Assembly: GCA_965370555.1 (NCBI GenBank)
Contig: CBDUVB010000002.1
Span: 1 to 64,000 of the forward strand
Source: JAJOKK01 sp965370555
GTDB taxonomy: Bacteria > Bipolaricaulota > Bipolaricaulia > UBA7950 > UBA9294
Direction of reading: 5' to 3'
Length of the DNA stretch: 64,000 nucleotides
Numbering within the stretch: position 1 is the stretch's first letter; each line of letters starts with the position of its first letter. The position numbers were made by a program, and so were the translations under genes. Shown here piece by piece: positions 1 through 9,301 of this stretch. The notes under the pieces were generated by a model. It did not search any database, had not been told where the DNA came from, and saw only the letters and a program-made list of their open reading frames with translations.

Positions 1-2847
1 GTGAAGGCCGAAGCGGGCGCCGACACGGAAACCATCCACCTCATTGACTGGCAGCATCCCGAAGCCAACGACTTCGCCATTGCCGAGGAAGTGACACTCA
101 AGGGCGGTCACGAGCGGCGACCGGACTTGGTGCTCTACGTCAACGGGATCGCGGTCGGCGTGATCGAACTCAAGAACAGCCGTGTGAGCATTGGCGATGG
201 CATCCGCCAGAACCTTTCCAACCAGCAACCAGAATTCAACGGATGGTTCTTCAGCAGCGTGCAGCTCCTGTTGGCGGGCAACGATTCGGAAGGGCTGAAG
301 TACGGGGCGATCAAGACAAAAGAGAAGTACTACATGACCTGGAAGGAAGACGAGGCTGATGACAGCCGTCTGAAGCTCGACAAGTACCTGCTCAAGATGT
401 GCAACAAGCATCGGCTAATCGAACTGATGCACGACTTCGTTCTGTTTGATGCCGGTATCAAGAAGCTGCCACGTGCACACCAGTACTTCGGGGTCAAGGC
501 GGCACAAGCCCATGCCCGCGACAAGAAGGGCGGCATCATCTGGCATACGCAGGGGAGTGGCAAGAGCATTGTGATGGTACTGCTCGCCAAGTGGATCTTG
601 GAGAACAACCCGAACGCACGTGTGGCCATCGTCACGGATCGCGACGAACTCGATAAGCAGATCAAGGGCGTGTTCGAGGGCGTCGGAGAGGCCATCTATC
701 GAACCAGCAGTGGTCGCGATCTCATGACTCAGCTCGGCCAAGCGACGCCGCGGTTGCTCTGCTCGTTGGTGCACAAGTTTGGCCCTCAGGGGCCCAAGAA
801 GACCGACGAGGAGTTCAGCCAGTTCATTCAGGAGATGGAGTCGAGCCCCAGCCCAACGGTGGGTGAGGTGTTCGTCTTCGTAGATGAGTGCCACCGCACG
901 CAGAGTGGCCGTCTGCATCGGGTGATGAAGGCGCTGATGCCCAACGCGATCTTCATCGGCTTCACGGGCACGCCGCTTCTCGCCAAGGACAAGAAGACCA
1001 GCATGGAGGTCTTCGGCAGCTACATCCATACCTACAAGTTCAGCGAGGGTGTTGAGGACGGGGTTGTGCTGGATCTTGTGTATGAGGCGCGCGACGTCGA
1101 TCAGCGCCTGGGTTCCGAGGACAAGATCGACGCCTGGTTCGAGGCGAAGACAAAGGGTCTGAACGACTGGCAGAAGGACGAGCTGAAGAGCAAATGGGGC
1201 ACGATGCAACACGTGCTCAGCTCGAAATCGCGCATGGACCGCATCGTGAGCGATATTGTGTTTGACTTCAGTGTCAAACCCCGGCTGTCCAGCGAACGCG
1301 GCAACGCCATTCTGGTGGCGTCAAGCATCTACGAAGCGAGCAAGTACTTCGCGCTGTTCCAGAAGACGCCGTTCAAGGGCCGGTGCGCGGTGGTGACGTC
1401 GTACAACCCGCAGGCCAAGGACATCACGTTGGAAGAAACGGGCGCCCATACCGAGACCGACAAGCAGTTCATCTACAGCACGTATACCGAGCTGCTGGAG
1501 AAAGTAGATGCCAAGCCGGGCATGTCCAAGACGGAGACTTATGAGGAGTGGGCTAAGAAGCTCTTCACGACCGAGGCCGCCAACATGAAGCTGCTCATTG
1601 TGGTGGACAAGTTGCTCACCGGCTTCGATGCGCCGCCGTGTACGTATCTCTACATCGACAAGTCAATGCAAGATCATGGGTTGTTCCAGGCCATCTGCCG
1701 TGTCAATCGGCTGGATGGTGAGGACAAGGAGTTTGGCTACATCGTCGACTACAAGGATCTGTTCAAGAAGGTGGAAAACGCCATTGCCGTCTACACCTCG
1801 GAACTCGATCACAGTGAAGGCGAGGCCGCACCAGAAATCCTGTTGCAGGATCGACTGAAGAGGGGTAGGGAACGACTCGACAACGCGCTGGAGGTCCTTG
1901 CTCTGCTTTGCGAGCCCGTTGAGCCGCCCATGGGCGAGCTGGAGCACATTCACTACTTCTGCGGCAATACGGAGATCGCTGAGGATCTTCAGCAGCACGA
2001 GCCCCAACGTGCCGCGTTATACAAATCAACAGCCGCCTTGGTCCGCGCCTATGCTAACATCAGCGATGAACTGGATCGTGCTGGATACGACGCAAAGGAT
2101 ATCCGGCGCATCAAGAATCAGATCGATCATTACCTGGACGTTCGCGAGATCATCCGCAGAGCAAGCGGCGAAACGCTCGATCTCAAGGCGTACGAAGCCG
2201 ACATGAGGCACCTGATTGATACCTACATCGAGGCCGACGAACCGAGGAAGATTTCGCCCTTCGACAACATGAGCTTGCTGGAGTTGATCGTGAAGACAGG
2301 CATTGCCAATGTTATCAATACACAGCTCGGAGGCTTAAGAGGCAATAGAAATGCGATTGCGGAGACCATCGAGAACAACGTGCGCCGAAAAATCATCAAG
2401 GAACGCCTGACTGATCCCGCTTTCTACGACAAGATGTCCGCATTGCTGGATGAGATCATCGCCCTGCGGAAGGCCAAGGCGATCGAGTACGAGGAATACC
2501 TGAAGCGTGTGGCGGAGTTAGCGAAGAGCGTGGGCGTCGGTGCTGCGGATGATACGCCTGAGCCGCTGAAGAAGAGTCCGGCACTACGAGCTGTGTACAA
2601 CAATCTGAAGCCCGCTCCAGTGGATCACGTAGCCGACATCATGGCGAAATATGGAAGTTCAGAAGACCCGATGCTCGCACTGTCAATAGCGATTGATGAG
2701 ACGGTGAAGAAGGCTCGGCCGGATGACTGGCGTGATAACGGCGGTCCCAAAGAGCAGGTCGTCAAGGCGGCACTGTACAAGGTGCTGGGGGATGAGGCTG
2801 CAGTTGAACAAATCTTCCCGATCATCAAGGCACAGGCGGAATACTGA
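1..2847 (+). CDS. hsdR: Type I restriction enzyme R subunit (5' partial)
   Basis: Motor and nuclease subunit of a type I restriction-modification complex: it translocates DNA with ATP and cuts at a distance. The visible 948 residues begin inside the N-terminal nuclease domain, with an Asp near 42 and ELK at 56-58 forming the PD-(D/E)xK pattern. The SF2 helicase follows, with GSGKS at 185-189, DECH near 297, FTGTP near 322, and a QAICRVNR motif VI near 565. The C-terminus (DDWRDN, ending QAEY) looks complete for the shorter HsdR type. The true start lies before the window, so base 1 is an edge and not a chosen start. The stop overlaps the next gene (TGATG). The partner hsdM and hsdS genes are not visible. 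Confidence 0.93.
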   Translation: MKAEAGADTETIHLIDWQHPEANDFAIAEEVTLKGGHERRPDLVLYVNGIAVGVIELKNSRVSIGDGIRQNLSNQQPEFNGWFFSSVQLLLAGNDSEGLKYGAIKTKEKYYMTWKEDEADDSRLKLDKYLLKMCNKHRLIELMHDFVLFDAGIKKLPRAHQYFGVKAAQAHARDKKGGIIWHTQGSGKSIVMVLLAKWILENNPNARVAIVTDRDELDKQIKGVFEGVGEAIYRTSSGRDLMTQLGQATPRLLCSLVHKFGPQGPKKTDEEFSQFIQEMESSPSPTVGEVFVFVDECHRTQSGRLHRVMKALMPNAIFIGFTGTPLLAKDKKTSMEVFGSYIHTYKFSEGVEDGVVLDLVYEARDVDQRLGSEDKIDAWFEAKTKGLNDWQKDELKSKWGTMQHVLSSKSRMDRIVSDIVFDFSVKPRLSSERGNAILVASSIYEASKYFALFQKTPFKGRCAVVTSYNPQAKDITLEETGAHTETDKQFIYSTYTELLEKVDAKPGMSKTETYEEWAKKLFTTEAANMKLLIVVDKLLTGFDAPPCTYLYIDKSMQDHGLFQAICRVNRLDGEDKEFGYIVDYKDLFKKVENAIAVYTSELDHSEGEAAPEILLQDRLKRGRERLDNALEVLALLCEPVEPPMGELEHIHYFCGNTEIAEDLQQHEPQRAALYKSTAALVRAYANISDELDRAGYDAKDIRRIKNQIDHYLDVREIIRRASGETLDLKAYEADMRHLIDTYIEADEPRKISPFDNMSLLELIVKTGIANVINTQLGGLRGNRNAIAETIENNVRRKIIKERLTDPAFYDKMSALLDEIIALRKAKAIEYEEYLKRVAELAKSVGVGAADDTPEPLKKSPALRAVYNNLKPAPVDHVADIMAKYGSSEDPMLALSIAIDETVKKARPDDWRDNGGPKEQVVKAALYKVLGDEAAVEQIFPIIKAQAEY

Positions 2848-3563
2848 TGGTGGAGCAGATCAAGCTTGGCAACATCTCCGTAGACGTAGTCCTGAAGGAC
2901 ATCAAGAATGTGCACCTGAGCGTCTACCCGCCTACGGGGCGTGTCCGAATCTCCGCTCCTGCCAACATGAGCATTGATACGATCCGCGTATTCGCTATCT
3001 CCAAGTTGGACTGGATCAAAAAGCAGCAAGGCAAATTGAGAGAACAGAGCAGGGAAACGCCGAGAGACTTCGTCGATCGCGAGAGCCACTACGTATGGGG
3101 CAAGCGATACTTGCTGAAAGTGACAGAGCATAGCCAGCCACCTTCTGTGACTCTAAAAGGCAATAAGATGACGCTGTGCGTTCGCCCCGGAACAGATGCG
3201 GGAAAGCGTCATTCCATTCTTGAGAACTGGTACCGGGAGCGGATCAAGTTGGCTGTTCCCGTGCTGATTGCCAAGTGGGAGCCAAGAATGCAAGTGTGCG
3301 TGGACCGCTTCTACGTACAGCGAATGAAGACTAGATGGGGGAGCTGTAACCCGAAGAAGGGAAGCATTCGGCTGAACACCGAGTTGGCTCGTAAGCCGCG
3401 CGAGTGTCTGGAGTATCTCGTTGTACACGAAATGGCGCATCTGATTGAACCGACACACAATACCCGCTTCATCGCACTACTGGATCGATCACTGGCTCAT
3501 TGGCGAACAGTGCGAGACGAGCTCAATGCAGCTCCACTGGCTCATTCGGAATGGAGATACTGA
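2847..3563 (+). CDS. YgjP/M48-like zinc metallopeptidase linked to hsdR
   Basis: A 238-residue protein of the DUF45/YgjP-like (SprT-type) metallopeptidase family. The zinc motif HEMAH is at residues 194-198, followed by the family-typical EPTHNTRF that supplies a third ligand. Upstream, TRWGSCNPKKGSIRLN is the other conserved block of this family. The ATG overlaps the hsdR stop, so the two are translationally coupled. Such peptidases often sit next to type I restriction R genes, but their role there is unknown; the link to R-M turnover or control is inference. No signal peptide is seen, so it should be cytoplasmic. Confidence 0.88.
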   Translation: MVEQIKLGNISVDVVLKDIKNVHLSVYPPTGRVRISAPANMSIDTIRVFAISKLDWIKKQQGKLREQSRETPRDFVDRESHYVWGKRYLLKVTEHSQPPSVTLKGNKMTLCVRPGTDAGKRHSILENWYRERIKLAVPVLIAKWEPRMQVCVDRFYVQRMKTRWGSCNPKKGSIRLNTELARKPRECLEYLVVHEMAHLIEPTHNTRFIALLDRSLAHWRTVRDELNAAPLAHSEWRY

Positions 3564-3938
3564 ATGAACACCTCCGTCGCCGAAGTCATCGAAGAGCTGA
3601 TCAAGCTCGCCAAGGAAATGCGCGAGGCGGATAAACGTGGGGACAACCTCGGGCTGTCCACAGAGGAGCTCGCGTTCTATGACGCATTAGAGACGAACGA
3701 TAGCGCCGTGGCCGTGCTCGGTGACGAGATCCTCAGCACCCTCGCCCGCGAACTCGCGGACACCGTGCGCAAGAACGCCACGATCGACTGGACCATGAAG
3801 GAGAGCGTTCGCGCCAAGTTGCGTGTCTTCGTGAAGCGCACCCTACGCAAGTACGGCTACCCACCAGACAAACAGAAGAAGGCAACCGAGACCGTCATTC
3901 AGCAGGCGGAGCTCCTCGGCGCAGAATGGGGAAAGTAA
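3564..3938 (+). CDS. Free-standing HsdR C-terminal helical domain (DUF3387-like)
   Basis: A 124-residue alpha-helical protein that starts directly after the peptidase stop. Its sequence (EELIKLAKEMREA near the start, then ELAFYDAL, NDSAVAVLGDE, KESVRAKLRVFVKR, LRKYGYPPDKQ) matches what I know as the extreme C-terminal domain of long HsdR proteins, which contacts the methylase core. Here it is encoded alone, while the HsdR upstream has its own, different C-terminus. It may dock the R subunit onto HsdM/S in trans, or it may be a leftover from recombination between two R genes. Its intact frame and tight spacing favour function. Confidence 0.75.
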   Translation: MNTSVAEVIEELIKLAKEMREADKRGDNLGLSTEELAFYDALETNDSAVAVLGDEILSTLARELADTVRKNATIDWTMKESVRAKLRVFVKRTLRKYGYPPDKQKKATETVIQQAELLGAEWGK

Positions 3939-4051
3939 CGCATCACGAAAGGCTGCGATGTGGAAGCCAGAAGCGTTCCACAGCACCGTGATGAGTCACA
4001 TCATCGATCCAGTACAATCCCAAAATGATCAGTCGATCACTACGGGCAGTG

Positions 4052-4660
4052 CTAGAGCCTGATATCCAGGCTGATCCCACCACCGAGCACGCCGTTCCAC
4101 GAGTCGACCTCGATCAGTATGCGTGCGCTGTCCGATAGATCAAGGTGCAGTCCACCTGCAAACTGATGTATCACTCCCAGGGTACTCCCACCAAGAGGAA
4201 GGATTGGACGGTAGACGACATAGACCGGAAGGATCACGATGTTGCTATCAAGATAGATAGACCCTTCTACACCCCATCCGAGAAGGCCGGGGCTGTAACC
4301 TCCGCCAATTCCAAGGGCAATTGAGAACGTTTCCGGATCCTGCACAAGCGCGAGCTTGATGTCTCCTATCGCACCAAGGAACGACGGCTCCCCTGAGGAG
4401 CCGATCATCATTCCACTCTGGACACCCAGATCAACACTGTCTGAGAGACCGACCGCGATCCGAGCCTGCGGCGTGAATACGAGCGAGGAGCTCTCTCCCA
4501 CCACTACGTTAACTACTCCGGAGCCAAGCGTTAGCGCCACGTTTCCCTTTCCAACCGTACGGGCTGTCTGGAAGATATTAAAGTAACACCCACTCAACAA
4601 AACCGTTACCAATAACAGACCCACAATCGCCAGCGATCGCAGCCGATGTCGTGCAACCAT
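4052..4660 (-). CDS. Putative outer-envelope lipoprotein, unknown function
   Basis: About 202 residues from the ATG at 4660, which has an AAAGGGGG ribosome site 5-6 bases upstream; the open frame runs further up to 4747 but without a good ribosome site. The N-terminus is a signal peptide (RHRLRSLAIVGLLLVTVLL) ending in a lipobox LLSGC, so it should be acylated and exported. The rest alternates short hydrophobic beta-like stretches with glycines, as in small beta-barrel or lipid-binding envelope proteins. I do not recognise the family. It is a single gene, divergent from the larA homologue. Confidence 0.7.
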   Translation of the reverse strand: MVARHRLRSLAIVGLLLVTVLLSGCYFNIFQTARTVGKGNVALTLGSGVVNVVVGESSSLVFTPQARIAVGLSDSVDLGVQSGMMIGSSGEPSFLGAIGDIKLALVQDPETFSIALGIGGGYSPGLLGWGVEGSIYLDSNIVILPVYVVYRPILPLGGSTLGVIHQFAGGLHLDLSDSARILIEVDSWNGVLGGGISLDIRL

Positions 4661-4867
4661 TATTCCCCCTTTGTTACCTGTTTTTCTCACTCTGCCAGAT
4701 TTGCCCTCGTCTTGCAAATCGATCACGTTATTCTCGTTTGATAGCAATGGGCCAAAACCGTATGGATAGCAGATCGGGTCATGGGGTCTTCAATTTTGGC
4801 GTTTCTTCATCTTGGCAGAGATAACACTTATCTCTCGACAGATGCAAGCTGCGTACACGGTGCAAGG

Positions 4868-4910
4868 TTGTTCTTTGCTGACTAGCGGGCTAGAATCCCG
4901 CGGGCAGGTG
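4868..4910 (+). promoter_or_regulatory. Sigma70-like promoter and ribosome site of the larA-like gene
   Basis: TTGTTC (4868-4873), a 17-base spacer, then TAGAAT (4891-4896). AGGTG at 4906-4910 is the likely ribosome site for the GTG start at 4918, giving a very short leader. Confidence 0.5.
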
Positions 4911-4917
4911 ATGAACA

Positions 4918-6168
4918 GTGACCGACTTGCAGCTTCCTTATGGAGAAAAAACAGTACCGTTCGGTATTTCAGAGCGCAACCTTCTTGGTGTGGTGGAGGG
5001 GAAGAAGGCGTCTGTGATTCGGGTTGCGGAGGCGTTCAAGCGCGCATGGGAGTCTCCCATCGGGATCGATGACCCGGCAGAGGTCTTTTGTCCGGGGGAG
5101 AAGGTTGTCTTTGTCGTGACCGATCACACTCGCTCTACTCCGACTCGAGAGATCCTTCCTTTAATCTGGGAGCGGATCCGGAACTGGGTTCAGCCGGACG
5201 ATGTCACAATCATCGTTGCAACAGGAACGCATCGCTCCCCTACCGATACGGAACTCGAAGCGATGCTCGGTGACTTGCGACGTGAGTTCCGCGTGGCAAT
5301 CCATGATTGCGATCGCAACCATGTGGAGATCGGAAGAAGCGCGCGCGGGACGCCGATCCTCATCGATCGCATTGTTGCCGAGGCCGATCGAGTGGTGACG
5401 CTCGGACACATCGGAATGCACTACTACGCCGGTTACTCCGGTGGGCGGAAGAACATCCTTCCCGGTGTCGCCGGGCGGGAGACGATCGAGGTAAACCATG
5501 CACAGCTGACCGATCCACACTGCGAAGGGTGCGTCTATCAGGAAAACCCGATCAGCGAGGAGATGAGCGAGGCAGCCAAGCTTGTTGGGGTCGATTTCAG
5601 CGTCGATTGCGTCTTTGACGCGCACGGCCGGGTGGCGAAGGTTGTGGTCGGGGACGTTGAGGAGGCGCACGCAGTCGGGCGGGCGTTTTGGGATTCACTC
5701 TTTCAGGTGGAGGTTCAAGAGCGTGCCGATCTGGTGATCGTCTCCGCCGGTGGGCATCCCAAGGATATCGACCTGTATCAGGCGTACAAAGCCCTCTACA
5801 ATGCGGGAAGAGCGGTGAAGGAAGGGGGGATGATCCTCCTTGTCGCTGCCTGTCCGGATGGGATTGGAAACGACCTATTCGAGGATTGGGTGATGCGCTG
5901 TGAGAGGCCGGAGGACGTCTTCGGAATCCTGGAGGAAGAAGGGTTCAAGCTCGGTGGGCACAAGGCAGTCTACCTGGCGAAGGACCTTGCACGGGCCCGG
6001 ATTGCTCTAGTTTCTGAGATGGAGGACGAGCTGGTGCGGCGATTCTTTCTAACGCCGATTATCGACCCGAACGAGGTCGTGGTTCTTGCCCGCAAACGGT
6101 TTGGTGAGGATTTTCGTACCCTGGTGATGCCTCACGGGACCGATACTTTTCCGCTCGTATCTGACTAG
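4918..6168 (+). CDS. LarA-family nickel-dependent 2-hydroxyacid racemase/epimerase
   Basis: A 416-residue protein of the LarA superfamily (DUF2088), whose members racemise or epimerise 2-hydroxyacids using a nickel-pincer nucleotide bound to a lysine. The family residues are in place: DHTRSTP (Asp69, Arg72), GTHRS (His105), HIGMHYY (His164/168), SGGRKNILPG with the cofactor lysine at 178, and NHAQL (His194). The GTG start is supported by AGGTG seven bases upstream. The gene heads a probable operon with birA and a PhoU-like gene. The substrate cannot be told from sequence; lactate, malate and sugar acids are all possible. The cofactor genes larB, larC and larE are not in the window. A second homologue is at 35455. 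Confidence 0.88.
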   Translation: MTDLQLPYGEKTVPFGISERNLLGVVEGKKASVIRVAEAFKRAWESPIGIDDPAEVFCPGEKVVFVVTDHTRSTPTREILPLIWERIRNWVQPDDVTIIVATGTHRSPTDTELEAMLGDLRREFRVAIHDCDRNHVEIGRSARGTPILIDRIVAEADRVVTLGHIGMHYYAGYSGGRKNILPGVAGRETIEVNHAQLTDPHCEGCVYQENPISEEMSEAAKLVGVDFSVDCVFDAHGRVAKVVVGDVEEAHAVGRAFWDSLFQVEVQERADLVIVSAGGHPKDIDLYQAYKALYNAGRAVKEGGMILLVAACPDGIGNDLFEDWVMRCERPEDVFGILEEEGFKLGGHKAVYLAKDLARARIALVSEMEDELVRRFFLTPIIDPNEVVVLARKRFGEDFRTLVMPHGTDTFPLVSD

Positions 6169-6178
6169 TGAAGGCCCC

Positions 6179-6871
6179 ATGAAGACGCGCGTAATTCGCT
6201 ACGAACAGGTCTCCTCCACCCAGGAGATCGCGCGGGAGCTCGCTCTCTCGGGGACGGGGGAAGGGAGCGTGATCATCGCCGAGGTTCAGGAACACGGGCG
6301 GGGACGACACGGCCGCGCATGGCTCTCCCCGCGGGGTGGATTATACGCGTCGATTATCATGCGGCCGGACCCACTCCTCCCTCTTCGTGTGGGGGTCGCC
6401 ATTGCGCGTGCGTTGAGAGAGGTCGACATCTGTGCGATGCTCAAGTGGCCGAACGACGTCTTGGTGAGGGAACGGAAGATCGCGGGGATCCTTATCGAGG
6501 CCGTTGAACAGTGGGCGATCGTGGGGATTGGGGTAAACATGGAACAGGTTCCCCTGGCGACAGCGACCTGCGTACGAGGGGAGACGAGTGAGGCTGTCAC
6601 GCGTGATAGACTGGTGCGGTCGATCCTCAAGAACCTCGAAGGCGTTCTCTCCGGAGAGGTCGTGGAAGCCTACGAAGCTCTCTCGGCGACGATCGGGCGA
6701 GAGGTGCGCATCGAGATCGAGGAAGACGAGGGCGCGAGGGTGATCTGCGGGCGGGCGACAGGGATCGATCGCATTGGCAGACTACTCGTCGAGGCGGAGG
6801 GGATCTATCATACTATTGTCTCTGGTGAGTGTATCCACCTGCGGTTTGACCGCGATCGAAGAGGCGGTTAA
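6179..6871 (+). CDS. birA: Biotin--[acetyl-CoA-carboxylase] ligase (BirA without HTH)
   Basis: A 230-residue biotin-protein ligase: it activates biotin to biotinyl-AMP and transfers it to a lysine on carboxylase carrier domains. SSTQEIA near the start and GRGRHGRAW (residues 40-48) form the biotin/ATP-binding loop, and KWPNDV near 90 carries the catalytic lysine. A small C-terminal SH3-like domain follows. There is no N-terminal helix-turn-helix, so it is a class I enzyme and should not act as a repressor. It lies ten bases after the larA homologue and just before the PhoU-like gene. Confidence 0.92.
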   Translation: MKTRVIRYEQVSSTQEIARELALSGTGEGSVIIAEVQEHGRGRHGRAWLSPRGGLYASIIMRPDPLLPLRVGVAIARALREVDICAMLKWPNDVLVRERKIAGILIEAVEQWAIVGIGVNMEQVPLATATCVRGETSEAVTRDRLVRSILKNLEGVLSGEVVEAYEALSATIGREVRIEIEEDEGARVICGRATGIDRIGRLLVEAEGIYHTIVSGECIHLRFDRDRRGG

Positions 6872-6908
6872 GCTGAAAAAAAGTTTATTGAATAGAGAGG
6901 GGGAGCGA

Positions 6909-7550
6909 ATGGCCTTTTGGAAAAAGCAGAAACAGATTGAAACACTTGTCTTGGAACACCTCCATTGTGTCGACGAGAGCCTCGTTTTCTTCCAGGAGGC
7001 GTTTACCGCCTACCTTGACGGGGATATGGAGAAGGCGGACCGGCTTGCCCTGGAGACGCACCGTGCCGAGGGGCTAGCCGATGACGTGAGGCGAAAGGTG
7101 GAAACAGCGCTGTTGGGTGGCGCGCTCCTCGCTCCGTCGCGGCGCGATATCCTGGAGATTATCGAGGAAGTGGACAAGCTCGCCAACGCCGGGGAGGCGA
7201 TCCTCGATTACCTCTTGCTGCAACAGGTTGGGATCCCTGAAGAGTTGAAGCCGATGCTCCACGAAATAATGTCAAAGACGCGTGAGATATTCGATGAGGT
7301 CAACCAGGCTCTTAATCTGTTCTTCCAGGATATGAACCGGGCGCTCGAACATACCAAGGCGATCGAGATAAAAGAAGGGGAGGTCGACCAACTGGAACGA
7401 GCCGTGATCAAGCGGTTATTCGCGATGGACCTAGGCCTGGCGGAGAAGCTTCAAGTACGAGGTCTGGTGGAAGAGCTGGTTGAACCTTCCGACCGGGCCG
7501 AAGACCTCTCCGATCGTGTCGATATGATGATCGCGCAGAGGCGGTTCTGA
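6909..7550 (+). CDS. PhoU-like DUF47 protein
   Basis: 213 residues from the ATG at 6909, chosen because it follows a strong GAGAGGGGGAG ribosome site; the open frame starts earlier but inside birA. The protein is all helical (HCVDESLVFFQEA, DEVNQALNLFFQDM) and matches the DUF47/TIGR00153 family of PhoU-like proteins, which bind metal clusters with E/DxxxD motifs and usually accompany PiT phosphate permeases. The PiT gene is convergent with only four bases between the stops. The pair probably controls low-affinity phosphate uptake; the role is inferred from context. Confidence 0.85.
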   Translation: MAFWKKQKQIETLVLEHLHCVDESLVFFQEAFTAYLDGDMEKADRLALETHRAEGLADDVRRKVETALLGGALLAPSRRDILEIIEEVDKLANAGEAILDYLLLQQVGIPEELKPMLHEIMSKTREIFDEVNQALNLFFQDMNRALEHTKAIEIKEGEVDQLERAVIKRLFAMDLGLAEKLQVRGLVEELVEPSDRAEDLSDRVDMMIAQRRF

Positions 7551-7554
7551 GCAG

Positions 7555-8505
7555 CTACAAGATGAGCGAGATTAGCTTGTAGAGACCAAAGGAGAAGAGC
7601 CCTGCCGTCAGCGGGGTCGCCACCCATCCGCCGGCGATCTCTGCCACTCGGCGCCCTTTTATTGCGCTTATCCCTTTTACGAGGCCCACTCCTACTATGG
7701 CGCCGACAACTGCCTGGGATGTCGAGACCGGGATCCCTAAGCGGGAGAAGAAGTGGACGGCGAGGGCAGCGGAGAGCTGGGCTGCGAAAGCGCTCAACGG
7801 GTCGAGCGGTGTAATCCCTGCCCCGACCGTTTCTACCACTCGGTGGCCAAACATCACCGCCCCCAGTGCGAGAGAGATACCACCCAAAAGGGCTAACCAA
7901 ATAAAGGGTATGCCGAGATTAGCGATCGGTCCGACGGAATTTCCAACATCATTTGCTCCCAGCGAGAAGGCGATGTAACAGGAACTCGCGATGAGGAGAG
8001 TCTTTAGGATACGGTCCCATAGTTCAGGTCTTCCCACATGGCGGAGGGTGAACGCGAAGAGATGGTAGAGCATGAAGGCAATAAGCCCCGTTAGGAAAGG
8101 GCAGACGACCCAGACCTGTGCGATTGTCAGGAGTTTCGAGAGGTTTACCTCCGCCCCCGCGGCCAGCCCGACACCGGCTATACCTCCCACTATTGCCTGG
8201 GAGGTCGAGACAGGAAGCTTGAAGAAGGTTGCCAATGTCACGAAGAGCCCTGAGGAGATCAGTGCTGTGAAGATTGCGGCTGTGGGAAGTTCTGTCGTGA
8301 CGATCCCTTTCCCGATCGTCTTCATCACGTACTGACCTTGTAAGGTTGCTCCAAGGATGACGAAGATAGAAAGAAGAGTCACACTCTTCTTATATGATAG
8401 AAGCCTGGAACCCACGGTGGTTCCGATGCAGTTTGCTGCATCGTTCGCTCCGATATTCCAGCCAACGTAGGCCCCTGCTATAAACAGAACGGTCAATTCC
8501 CACAT
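7555..8505 (-). CDS. PiT-family inorganic phosphate permease
   Basis: About 316 residues from the ATG at 8505 (MWELTVLF); an upstream TTG at 8541 would add 12 residues but looks less natural. The family signature occurs twice, GANDAANCIG near the N-terminus and LGANDVGNSVGP in the second half, reflecting the internal duplication of PiT transporters. Around ten hydrophobic segments are visible. It should import phosphate (often as a metal-phosphate complex) with H+ or Na+. It is convergent with the PhoU-like gene. Confidence 0.92.
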   Translation of the reverse strand: MWELTVLFIAGAYVGWNIGANDAANCIGTTVGSRLLSYKKSVTLLSIFVILGATLQGQYVMKTIGKGIVTTELPTAAIFTALISSGLFVTLATFFKLPVSTSQAIVGGIAGVGLAAGAEVNLSKLLTIAQVWVVCPFLTGLIAFMLYHLFAFTLRHVGRPELWDRILKTLLIASSCYIAFSLGANDVGNSVGPIANLGIPFIWLALLGGISLALGAVMFGHRVVETVGAGITPLDPLSAFAAQLSAALAVHFFSRLGIPVSTSQAVVGAIVGVGLVKGISAIKGRRVAEIAGGWVATPLTAGLFSFGLYKLISLIL

Positions 8506-8889
8506 AGCTGGTTTTATACAGTCTTTCGTAGCATGCCGCAATAGATCGTGCAGGTAATACCTGCGCTGAGGGTTTCGAATTGATAGTCTGTCCTCGGGAA
8601 TGGGGAAGATTCAGCCGGTACATAGAAGGATCCACCAAGCAGGAAGGGAACTAAAGGCGATGAAGAATACGTTTACGAAAAGCATGAGGCACCGACCCTT
8701 ATCGAGGGTGTGTATGTGTGGCGATCATGGACATACATCAATCAAGAGGTGCCCTTGCCAGAATCAGCCCTTGATTTAGCACAAATGAGCTTCTAGACTG
8801 GTGCAGATTTTTCACTGCACGTTCTCTGTCGCTACTCTGCAGGTGGATTCGCCAGGAACATACGATATATAGGCAAGGTGGTATCAGCT
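8506..8889. other. Intergenic stretch, no gene seen
   Basis: About 380 bases upstream of the PiT gene and of a decayed reading frame. I see no convincing coding frame, RNA gene or repeat. It probably holds the PiT promoter on the minus strand. Confidence 0.4.
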
Positions 8890-9065
8890 ATGCTAGATCG
8901 ACCGGTACGGTGGGGTGTTCTGGGTAGTGCAAGGATTGCTCGTCAAGAAGTCATTCCAGCGCTGGGAATCCTTCCATTGCAGTCGTGGTTGCATTCGAAG
9001 ATCTTGGCCTTGAGATCGATACGTCGTACGATCCGCGAACGGGAACGTACGTTCCTGCTGAATAA
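8890..9065 (+). pseudogene. Remnant of a Gfo/Idh/MocA-type oxidoreductase
   Basis: From the ATG at 8890, preceded by AGGTGG, the frame reads RPVRWGVLGSARIARQEVI, the typical NAD-binding N-terminus of Gfo/Idh/MocA dehydrogenases. It then loses sense near 8965. A second frame (IAVVVAFEDLGLEIDTSY) continues to a TAA at 9063-9065. The whole piece is under 180 bases against about 1 kb for the family, so the gene has been largely deleted and frameshifted. It lies just upstream of the promoter of the ABC operon and near other inositol genes, so it may be a dead iolG paralogue. Confidence 0.4.
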
Positions 9066-9146
9066 ATCGCGCGAATCTGCATATCTTGCGGACTTGGCCA
9101 ACGTGGCTAAGTCCGCATTGGTTTAATCACCGCTCGACTAGCAGAC

Positions 9147-9200
9147 TTGACATCTTTCGAGTGGATGCCATAATGAATGCTGTATTGCAACCGCTTGCAA
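9147..9200 (+). promoter_or_regulatory. Promoter with LacI-type operator, Fbp/Afu-like operon
   Basis: TTGACA (9147-9152), 16-base spacer, CATAAT (9169-9174), then a 16-base palindromic site TTGCAACCGCTTGCAA at 9185-9200 with the central CG typical of LacI-family operators. The same half-sites (TTGCAA) recur at 21949 and 26427, so the LacI protein at 20914 is the likely repressor. Confidence 0.7.
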
Positions 9201-9301
9201 TCCCGCAAGTAATAACAATACAATTATGCACAACAGGAGGTGGTCAGCAGAAGAATTTCTGGAGTTGGCTGAGGACAACGTAACTAAAGGAGGCGTAAGC
9301 A

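Noticed and set aside
415..1212. Long minus-strand open frame of 265 codons opposite hsdR
   Set aside because: It is a shadow of hsdR: no family-like sequence, no ribosome site, and hsdR has clear helicase motifs through the whole stretch.
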